From CAYXZL01 sp964469925 (GTDB lineage Bacteria > Patescibacteriota > Gracilibacteria > Absconditabacterales > Absconditicoccaceae), in assembly GCA_964469925.1 (NCBI GenBank), contig CAYXZL010000005.1:1-64000 (forward strand): a stretch of 64,000 nucleotides of DNA, in the 5' to 3' direction. The notes under the pieces were generated by a model, which had not been told where the DNA came from, searched no databases, and saw nothing but the letters and a program-made list of their open reading frames with translations. Of the stretch, positions 51,077 through 61,265 are shown piece by piece (positions within the stretch are counted from its first letter, which is position 1; each line of letters begins with the position of its first letter). A program made the translations under genes and the position numbers.

Positions 51077-54000
51077 ATGCGTCGTGTCTCATTACTGATG
51101 TTCGTTGTCCTCAGCTTAACACTGTCCCTATCAGGTTGCACGTGGAAAAAATCACACACCCTATCGCAGAGTGATGCGACGATAACGGATACGAAAGATG
51201 CTAACTTATTGCCCATGAAGTTTAGTGGAACAAAATCGATAAACATGGTGGCAAACGGCCTCTCTATTGAGGATAATGGGATGCGCGAAGTCTTTGTGCA
51301 AGACGCGGATAAAGACAACCTAGCACAGCAGATCATTACATGGTTAACGCAACCATCGGGTGATCCCTCACTGCTGACAGCACGTCAGCTCAAACAAGCA
51401 TCAGTTTCGGTAGGATGAACGACACTGACGGTTCCGTGATGAGCAACTCTAGCCCCTCACCTCGTAGCATACAATGCATCGGTAAAAAGTTCGGGTGACG
51501 ATCTCATCATACAAGCTTCTCTGACAAACGACCCCTACGAGAGTTATCTTGTGGTCAAAGATAGCTTACCAGAAAGTTATATGATCACTAATCCCCAAAA
51601 TTGGTTTTGACCGTCAATATACATGATACCACAAAAAACCTATTCATTACTAAAATTCCAATGGGGGAGTAGTCTACAAGGAGCTAGCCTATTTTATGAA
51701 AGTGGCGATACGTCACGGTCGCTAGGTTCGGTATATGAGGATAGATGGTCGGGGCTTGCAACCGCTTACGACCTTATCGTTGTGCCAGGAGCTACCAAGA
51801 TGCGTTTAGTACCATCTACTTTCTCATCACAAGCGAGGGTCTTCCACCTAACACTGTGACCCATAAAGGGTAATATGAAACAAGAGGCATTCTTGTCCGA
51901 TGTCAGTAAAGTGTCTGACAATAAAAGATGACTCTGACAACTAACCAGCTACCTTGAAAATCAAAAACAAGAGGTAAGGGAACGAGAACCCATAGAGGCA
52001 AACCAATCTGGTGAACGACTGCTAATGACCAGCAACGCTGAAGAACAATTGTTGCTCGTGATAGAGTCTGCTTCCATTTTTCTATTACCAATACACAAGA
52101 GAGACTTTACGATAGCCGTCAATCAAAATGTCGGCGACGAGTACCGCCCCTATTATTCGCAGTTTGTAACAGACTACCAATTAGACGAGCATTCAGTGGA
52201 TACGGCACTCAAAAATCTTTTCGGTGAAAAAAACTATAGCTACGAACCATGGAGTAAATCATTTACCTACCGAATCCAACCCCAAAAGGCATACAAGCAA
52301 TCCCTCATAATAAAAAACATTTTTGGCCAAGAAAAAACAGTAGATGTAAGCTATTATATTGATGCAATAGACAAAAGAGCAATCACGCAGGACATAGTTT
52401 CCAATGACACGATCAGTATATTGCCAAAGTCATGATCCTTTAAAGACGTCCTTATACAATACAAAAACATAGAGAAGTTTCCCATAAGCTTTCAGTCATG
52501 TACGATTCAAACATCAGCAAACATCGTAAACGACTATAAAGGAGTGGGTATCGAAAACTACTTATTTGACTGTAAAGGGAAAATCGTACAAAAAGAAATT
52601 CGTCCCCAGGGTGAAGTCTTTACGTACTGGAAAGCATATAGGACACCATTGCCAGTACCAGAAGAGTTCGCTGAAAACATAGCCTTCAAGGTGTTTTTTA
52701 CAGATCAACAAGGGAAAGAACAGTCGCATTATATGCTCAAGTCTGATATATGATTGCGAACAAAGCTTACTGAGGATAATAAAGTCTATGTACGAGGACT
52801 AATGTTAGATGATGGAACGCCCGTATCTGACGCAACGCTCACACTTACCAACCTAGCTTCTAATAAGCCAATTGCAACGAGTACGATGACTAACTGATTT
52901 GCACAGGTGACGTTACCAGAAGTAAACTATGATGCTTATGACTACAGTACGCATTGGAAAGAAGATCTCTATCTTCTCCAAGTAAGTCGTGCCAACCAAA
53001 GCACGTTTGTAGTGCTACACAGAAGATGACGAGACTGGTTTCAGGTGCCAGCTCCTGGTCCAGACGGCTATGACCGCAATCTGACGATCAATAGTAGATT
53101 GGAGCTGTCCGAAGTGTTGCCTCAGAATCTATGGATCGACCAATGGTCAACGATTCAACCGATAAAGATTTACGGTTACACGGATAAGTGATTGTACAAG
53201 GCAGGTGAAACAATTAACCTAGCGGGTTGGGTCAGAAATGTTATGAAATTCGATTCACTCGAGTACCTCAAAGATAAGGTGGTAACGGTCAATATATTTA
53301 GTCCAACATCATGATCACCAATAACGACTATTGGAAAAATACCATTGGATAGCTACGGATGATTTGTCGCGTCTTATACATTACCATCCACACTGACTCT
53401 GGGAGACTATGTTGTCGAGTACGGATTTGAGGACGCAAATCCCTATTCTCACAACATTAAGATCGAAGAATACCAGAAACCGACATTTTACGCAGATATC
53501 ACACACCAGACACAAAAAAATACGACATCACTTGTCATACAGCCGTCTTACTATTTTGGTACACCATTACAGTCATATGACGCACAGGTCACACGGTCCT
53601 TGGTAGGAAAAGATATCTGCCGATATTGTTGGCGACGGAACAATCAAGACTATTATTACAATCACGTATTCAATGACACAATATCCACTGGAGGCACCAT
53701 AGCACTCTACAATCAGAATGCTACACTAACCGTACCTCTGTATAGGGAAGATATTCAAGAAAATAAAGGTTATCAGTATAGTCTCAAAATAGATGCAATC
53801 ATCAAAGATCACTTATCAGATGAGACACAATTCTTTACTAGATATGTTGATTTTAAACCCGAGGTTATGCTCTGACTTGATGGGCAACCATACGAGTGGC
53901 AGTATCGAGACTGAATAAGCAGAGACCCTCGTACAACGCGAAAAATACATGCAAAATTGAAAGAAGGAAAGTCTCTCGTTGATAGTCTTTCCTACGAAGT

Positions 54001-56938
54001 TTACCGAATGAATTATGAACAAACTCTACAACAAGGCGTGGATGGTAATCTGTATTATATCAATGGGCAATGATATATCCCAGTAGCGTCTGGAGATATT
54101 GCAGTCAGCGATACGATGATTGTGCCATCTCAGTGGATTGATAAGCCATGAGAGTATTTTATGCGTGTGATGGCAAAAGATAAAAACGGAGCTATTATAG
54201 CTGAAGTCCAAAAAAAAGTATGATGGTACGAGTCTTCATCTGATACAGATTTGCTAGGAGTAGTACCTAATAATTATGCACTAACTGTTGATATACCCAA
54301 AAAAACCTATGAAGAGTGACAAAGCATTCCTATAAATATAGCACCATATCAGTCATGAGCACAGGTTGTCGTGACAGTCGAAAGGGGACAGTATATTCTC
54401 GATTCTTTTATGAAAAAGCTTGACGGACAGGCACTACATATCGTCGCCAAGAAAGACTATGCACCAAACGTAGTCGTGAGCGTCATGATGCTTCAGCCGA
54501 CACAGTTAAATACATCGACTAGGCAAGAGCCAAGATTTTTTGCAGGATTTGCAGAGGCAGAAATTGACAGTTCGGTTCACACGCTCAATATTTCAGTAAC
54601 TAGTGACAAAAAAGAGTATAGCCCAGGAGACAGAGTAGAGCTTACAATCAAAACAACCAACAGTGATGGAACGCCAATTGATGCACGTGTGTCAGTGTCA
54701 GTGGTTGACAAGGCATTGTTAAGTCTATATGAGTTGATCAAAGAACCGATACCATATTTCTTCAACAAAGTAGGAACCAGCATTATCAATTATACAAACA
54801 TGAAATTGCTCTACCAGTCACTCAAAGCATTTGCAACGGGCGGTGCAAAATGATGAGGAGGACAAGGAGGAAAGGCGATGTTTAGCTATATAAGAGATGA
54901 TCTCAAAGACACGGCGTTTTGGTCTTGAGCAGTGTATACAAAGGATGGCGAAGCTAGAATTTCTTTTATAGCACCAGAAAATCTTACCACCTGGTTAGTA
55001 GATGCGATTGGGATCTCTATGGACACAAAGCTAGGCACCAAAACGAGCGAGTTTGTAGTCAAAAAGGATCTCATCATAGAGGCGAACCCTCCATTGTTTG
55101 TAACAATAGGTGATGAGCTTATGGTTCCCGTCAAACTTATAGTGCCTTCTGACTCAAAAAAATCTACTATAGAATGATCGGCACGGATAGAAAACCAACA
55201 AGGAGAAAGGGTCATGCTTTGAAGTTTTGCTGCCAAATCAAATAGTTCCTTCGCACTGAAAGTAGCTATACCATCGACTCGACGAGAAAGCCAATATATA
55301 AAGCTTATAGTCCAGTGATGATACGGCGACACCAAGGACGGTATCGAACACATAATTCCCCTTAGGACTGAGGGTCTTATCGCAAGAGACAGTGTGTGAC
55401 TACTGAACAAGTCGTGAAAGCACACGTTTCAAATACCAGAAAGCATAAGACAAAAATCTTCAATTAGGTTCTCTCAGATACCAAGCAACATTATCGATCC
55501 TGTTGCTAAGTACTTGGTACATTATCCCTATGGTTGTACCGAGCAGCTTTTGAGTTCAATACTTCCCTTAGTAGCACTGCAAAAGCTACAATCAAAGGGG
55601 TTAATTACATCATCGCTTATTTTGTCTGGTACGACAATAGCAACAGAAGAGGGCCCAGTAGAGATAACTACTGCACTGCGTGATGGCATAGCCAAACTAC
55701 TTGCAAATCAGAACTCAAACGGAGGATTCGGCTATTGGTCGTATTCGACGGATAACACTGTTGAAACTGTCTCGAGATCAGATTATATTCTGTCTGCCTA
55801 TGTATATAGTTCATTGAGATTACTACAGACGGTGGTTGATAAAACGGTCCAATTGGATATGGCGATCGAGCGTTTAGAATGATTTTTGGACTCCTATCGC
55901 ACGGTAGCAGCCGAATGACGATATCGATACCTATTAGCTAAAGTACAAAATGGTGACAGCTTAACGACGGATCAGCAAGGAAGTTTGAACGATATAGCTA
56001 TCAACGACACTACGTACCTGCCATTACTCCGTTATATCATAGCAGTTGCACAGCAAGATAGCTGAGCAATGAAGAAACGAAAACCAGTCGCTAATGTACC
56101 AACAAACCAAGAAAACTGGTCTGATACAAGTATATTTCTGAATCAAGTAACAGCAGAAGCAATGAAGTTGCAAGCATTGCTAGACGATGGGAGTGCAACA
56201 CAACAAGAGCGTCTTGATCTTCTGCAATCGCTTCTTAGGAGAAGAGAAACAAACGGGTTGTGGTGACGGAGCACTCAGTCCAATCTACAAGTACTATTGG
56301 CAATAAGCAAGATGGCAGAGCTACGAAACCCCAAAGATACAATACAGTGTACTGTAAATGTAAACGGTCAGCAGCAAAAGCTGGTAGTCAAAAAGGCAGC
56401 TGAAGCAACACGAGTACCGGCACTGAGTGGGAAGCAGCATACGATAGAGCGATCATGTGACGCCCCCCTCTTAGCAGACATCTCATTGACGTATCTGCCG
56501 AAAAAGATGGATGATGTGTTGGGAGCAGCTTCACATGTGTCAGCCATGAGCTGGTCAGTCAGTAATCCATCAGCATGAGTGTGAGAGACAGTCGATATTA
56601 TTGGTAGTTTTTCAACCGACATGGTTGGCGAACAAGTTGCTGTAGAGTTGTTTATTCCTAGTGATTATAAGTTACTTGACGTCATCTCGAGTAAAAAGCA
56701 GCAGCCTGACTCATGGTCTCAATATCCATTCACTACATCAGATCGACATTGCACACCGACACATCGAGAAACGAGGTTTGATAGGTTATTTCTCTACTAT
56801 GATATTTTAGAACCAGGCGTGTGTGATATCACCATACCCGCTCTCAAAGCTTACAGCTGATCAACCGTCGTCATGCCTATGCGTGTACGGGAGATGTACA
56901 GGTGAAAGGTAAACGGAAGAAAAGTTATCCATAAATAG
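51077..56938 (+). CDS. Alpha-2-macroglobulin family lipoprotein
   Basis: A 1953-residue product. The N-terminus MRRVSLLMFVVLSLTLSLSG then C21 is a lipobox, so it should be membrane-anchored by lipid. Typical macroglobulin features follow: TDKGLYKAGETINLAGWVRN (MG2-type), EEYQKPTFYADI, and EMYSPGD-like VTSDKKEYSPGDRVELTIKT. The thioester C1487 lies in VHYPYGCTEQLLSSILPLVA (C-x-E-Q intact), and the terpenoid-like helical domain and C-terminal receptor-like domain follow. In bacteria this protein traps attacking proteases and is usually encoded beside PBP1C, as here (3 bases apart). About fifty TGA glycines keep the frame open. Confidence 0.93.
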
Positions 56939-56941
56939 AGC

Positions 56942-58618
56942 ATGAATGTAACAAAAATAAAAAAAAGCAGACTAAAGAGGCGGGTAATACGAATACTTGT
57001 TTTTTCGCTGGTAATCATACTTATCCTGCAGTTCGTATTCCCTTATCAGTTCAAAACAAGTTCGCCATCAGTATGGTATGATCGCAACTGAAATGTTGTA
57101 ATAGGTCATAAACAGCTACAGTACAACACCTTGGATGAAGTACCACAAGACTTACAAGAGTTGATTGTTGGCATAGAGGATAGGAGATTCTGGTCACACC
57201 CAGGTATTGATCCTCAATCATTACTAAGAGCCGTCACAGTAAACATAAGGAACAAAGGTATAGTACAGTGAGCATCGACAATTGATCAACAACTAATTAA
57301 GCTTGACCACAAGCAAATGACCAGGTCACGATGAGCGAAACGAAGAGAAAACCGACGAGCATTTAATCTTCAATTCCACCTAACAAAAAAAGATATTCTG
57401 TTGCGTTATATCAACATAATGCCCTTTTCACATTCTATCGTGGGTTGGAAATCTGCCTGCCAATCATATCGATGAAAACCATGTGATTACTTAACAAAGG
57501 GCGAAATGATCGTCACACTCGTTATATCCCAGTTGGGAGCCAACCCCTATCGTGAGGATGATTGGGACAAGATCATGAAAAAAGCAAAGGGATACGCACA
57601 ATCTAGGACTGATCTCTTTATATCGCCTCTTGAGTTGTCAGATGAGCTAGGAGAATGATTACAGTCATTCCCTGCTCCCCTTGATCCGAGAGTCAGTAGT
57701 TTTATACGTGACACAACGGCAAGCGGTAAAACAAGTTTTGACCTAGAGTTGAGTAGGCATGTTGATGAAATAATACACAATACGAAAGTCCAAAGAGATC
57801 AATACAATATCCGTGATTGTTGCATTGTCGTGCTTGATGAAAAAGGAGAAATTATAACAATGAACATGTGCTCAGATCGAAACGATCCAGAAGCAGGGAG
57901 AGTTAATAGTTGTTTGGTACCTAGACAAACAGGTTCTGCGATCAAGCCTTTTCTCTATCTGTTTGCTTTCAAAAAACTTTGACTAGGCCCCTACGACACA
58001 ATAGTAGACGAGTCGGTGCAATTCGATCTATGATGATGAAACATCTACGATCCAAAAAACTTTGATCTCACCTATCATGGTGAAGTAAGTTATGCATATG
58101 CACTAGGAAACAGTCTCAATGTGCCAGCAATCAAGACATTGTATACAGTAGGGGTAGAGCCTTTCCTTATATTTCTCCAACAGCAATTAAAGAGACTCGC
58201 TCCTGGATGACCAAAAAACCCCAAAACAGCAGCTGATCTGTGATTGTCCCTAGCTTTAGGTACTTATGAGTTATCTCCACGGCAGTTTACGCAGTTGTGG
58301 CGCATGTTTTTGCCCACACATAGTCCATGAGGCTATGAATGAGAAACTCATTCCATTGTTGAAGTATTAAGTGATCCATCAAACAAGATAGTATCATTTG
58401 GCCAAGACAACTTTCTGTCACCACAGGGGCGAGCGGTAAAAACTGGTACCTCAAGAAATTTTGTTGATGGTCGAATATGTGGCACAAATAGAGAGAAAAA
58501 ACTCAATGCCTGTATTTGGCTAGGGAATTATAACAATGAATCTATGCTGGGAGCGAGTTCAGAAGTGTGAAGCTATATGCGGTCATTATTAGCCAATACT
58601 CTAGCAAAAGACTTGTAA
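56942..58618 (+). CDS. pbpC: Penicillin-binding protein 1C (glycosyltransferase-transpeptidase)
   Basis: The 558-residue class A PBP builds peptidoglycan at the membrane. After a basic N-terminus and one membrane anchor (VLIRILVFSLVIILILQ region), the GT51 domain has GIEDRRFWSHPGIDPQSLLR with catalytic E79, and GASTIDQQLIK. The transpeptidase domain has S332-x-x-K in QTGSAIKPFLYLFAF, S391-x-N in GNSLNVPAIKTL and K500-T-G in AVKTGTSRNF. It lacks the C-terminal BiPBP_C domain of E. coli PbpC and is shorter than its 770 residues. It follows the macroglobulin gene directly. Confidence 0.92.
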
Positions 58619-58674
58619 ATGAGACGACCGTATCTAGAATCGACACACATTAATTTTGACAATCTCATACCACA

Positions 58675-59088
58675 ATGGATGACTGTATATTCTCTAAAAT
58701 AGTCAAAGGAGAAGTTCCTTCACGGAAAGTGTGCGAGAATGATTCTGTGTACGCATTTTTAGATATACATCCAGTAAACAAATATCATACTTTGGTCATA
58801 CCAAAAAAGCATTATGAGAATAGCTTTGATACTCCAGATGAGGAGTTGAGGGAAATAATGACTGTAATAAAAAAGCTATTAACATGATACAAAAAGAAAT
58901 TAGGAATAGAAAATATTCAGATCGTAAACAGCAACTGATCTGTCGCTCAGCAGGATGTCTTTCATACGCATTATCACATTGTACCTAGGTATGAAGACGA
59001 CGGTCAAAATATAAGACGAACACAAAAAAGAGAAACTGACAAGTCGTTAGATGAGGCTTTACGTGACATTACGCAAAATAGTTTTTAG
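58675..59088 (+). CDS. hit: HIT family (histidine triad) nucleotide-binding protein
   Basis: The 137-residue product contains CIFSKIVKGEVPSRKVCEND, YAFLDIHPVNKYHTLVIPKK and the histidine triad DVFHTHYHIVPRY (H-x-H-x-H). HIT proteins hydrolyse adenylated lysine, phosphoramidates or related nucleotides. Length is normal. It starts 56 bases after pbpC. Confidence 0.93.
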
Positions 59089-59205
59089 AAAAGAAGTTTG
59101 GCTTGATAGGTTATATCACAATACAAATGTGTTCATCTAGGGAAACCAAGGAGCTTTTTGATTGTTTAGCTTTACTACTCCACAAGTAAAAAGTTTTATC
59201 TTACT

Positions 59206-60498
59206 TTATCTTTTTCTTCACTGTGCTTTTCTTCTACCAGTTTGAGAAAAGGGACGACGTTCGCCTGAAGGACTTGGTCTATGATGAAATCAAGATCTTG
59301 ATTGTGGGTTAGCTAGTCATCACTGTGCTTTTATATGACTGCTAGATGGTCTCTTTGCATGGTCATCATGATAGGGATGATCTTTTACTAAAGGAATGTC
59401 TTTATTAATCAGACGAGTAATCTGTTTAAGATATTTAAGTTCTTCTACATCACAAAACATAAGTGCATGTCCTTTTAATCAAGCTCTTCCTGTTCTACCA
59501 ATGCGATGTACATAAGACTCCGGTTCAAGTGGAACGTCATAGATAATAACATGGGACAGCTCATCAATATCAATACCTCTAGCTGCAACATCAGTTGCAA
59601 CTAATGCACGGATAGAACCGTTTTTTAAAGCAGAAAGGGCTTTTTGCCTGGCTGATTGGGACTTGTTTCCATGGATGGCTGCACTAGCAATTTTTGCCTG
59701 AGATAAAATCTTGTCAACTTTATTAGCACCGTGCTTAGTTTTGGTAAATATAACAGCATTTTTAACAACGGGGTTTTTCATAAGATGAAGAAGAAGATCC
59801 TTTTTCTGTTCTTTTCTAACCATATACAAAGATTGATTGATAGTATCGACCGTAGAAGAAACGGGTGTAACGCTAATGTGCACAGGATCTCTCAGTAAAC
59901 TGGCTGCCAAATCCATGATGCTTTCAACTTGTGTTGCAGAAAAAAGTAGGGTTTGTCTTTTGTTGGGCAAATGATTAACGATTTTTTTGACATCACGACT
60001 AAAGCCCATATCGAGCATACGGTCAGCTTCGTCGAGTATAAAAATCTGGACATGTGCCAAAGTAACAATTTTCTGGTTAAGCAAATCTAACAATCTGCCA
60101 GGCGTTGCGACCAAAATATCAACTCATCTACGAAGGATCTTTACTTGATTGACTTGTGAGACACCACCATAGATAACAGTATTGGTTAGGTTGCAGTGTT
60201 TGCCATAATCACGAAAGCTTTCACCTATTTGAATCGCCAATTCCCTGGTCGGCGTAAGGATTAAGCCACGAATCGGTCTCTGTCTTTTTGCATCTTCTTT
60301 ATGATCCAAAAGTTGTAATGTGGGAAGTGCAAAAGCAGCTGTCTTCCCTGTTCACGTCTGTGCACATCAAAATATGTCTTTCCCAGAAAGAATAAGCGGT
60401 ATCGTCTGTGTTTGTATGGGAGTAGGCTCACTATATCATTGAGTAGCAAGAGCAGTAAGTAGCTTCGTATTAAGTCATAGCTCAGAAAAAGATGTCAT
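59206..60498 (-). CDS. rhlE: DEAD-box RNA helicase (RhlE-like)
   Basis: A 430-residue product with motif Q (TPIQTQTIPLILSGKDI), I (AQTGTGKTAAFALPTL), Ia (LTPTRELAIQIG), Ib (VATPGRLLDLL), DEAD (IFILDEADRMLDMGFSRDV), III (LLFSATQ), and helicase C motifs (VATDVAARGIDIDELSHVI, YVHRIGRTGRAG). The C-terminus is basic and Gln/Arg/Gly-rich (RRPFSQTGRRKAQGRKR), typical of RhlE. It remodels RNA, e.g. in ribosome assembly. TGA glycines appear in the Q motif and the tail. Confidence 0.95.
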
Positions 60499-60620
60499 GA
60501 AAAAAAGAAAAAGGTGAAAAGAATGAGATATACAAGATGGTAAGTTGTGTTACTGTTGTGATGCACATTGACCAATAGTATATAGGGATAGTAAGAATTT
60601 AACAAGGGAAAGGCATATTG

Positions 60621-61223
60621 TTATTCTGTATGTCATTCTGTAAGTGTAAGAAAGCCGCGACCAAGCTCGCTGAAAAGATAGGCATGATAAGGCTCGAGTG
60701 CAGGTATAGCAAAACCTAAATCAGACAGGGGAGGGGTAAAACATATGATTGAAGATCGTTGTTGTTGTATAAGATTTTTTTGAAAAGAACAGTCATCAAG
60801 AGACCCAGAAAGCAGGTAATAGCGACAATGAGAGAGTGTGTCGAAGAGCGATGTTTCGTACTTTTCGAAGTTCTTAACAAAAAAAACATAGTCGTCGTGA
60901 TCCTGAATCTTAGTCATAACACTATTCCACAAAGAAATATTGCCACTCTGAATGAGAATTGATTTGTGAGACGGTATGGTCAGTACGTCTTCATGGTCGT
61001 TTACCTCATAGCAAAAGCTAGGTCAAATCTGTTGAAGTAATGCGTCTCTCGCCATAGGGTATGCACTAAAAAACACAACCTTAGCCCCCTTCTGTATTAG
61101 CTGAGCAATAGCTATAATGGAAAAAAACGATGCACCAGACTTCGCAGCCCCAGTGATCAGGCAGGGAAGAAAAGACATGTTGAATGAAAGCGATTTACCA
61201 TTCAGAAGAATCATTTTCTCCAT
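60621..61223 (-). CDS. Hypothetical protein with a degenerate P-loop-like start, 200 aa
   Basis: The product starts MEKMILLNGKSLSFNMSFLP, then LITGAAKSGASFFSIIAIAQ, a strand-loop-helix resembling a Walker A with G-x4-S-G-x-S in place of GKT/S. Next come VVFFSAYPMARDALLQQIG and VFFVKNFEKYETSLFDTLSH, which fit later strands of a P-loop-like sheet, and a C-terminus with IICFTPPLSDLGFAIPALEP. It lacks a clear Walker B or switch. It lies 42 bases after the stop of the AsnB-fusion gene on the same strand, so they may share a transcript. No family recognised. Confidence 0.5.
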
Positions 61224-61265
61224 GAGTAATTCATGAATAAAAAAAATAACTATTAGTAGCTATAA

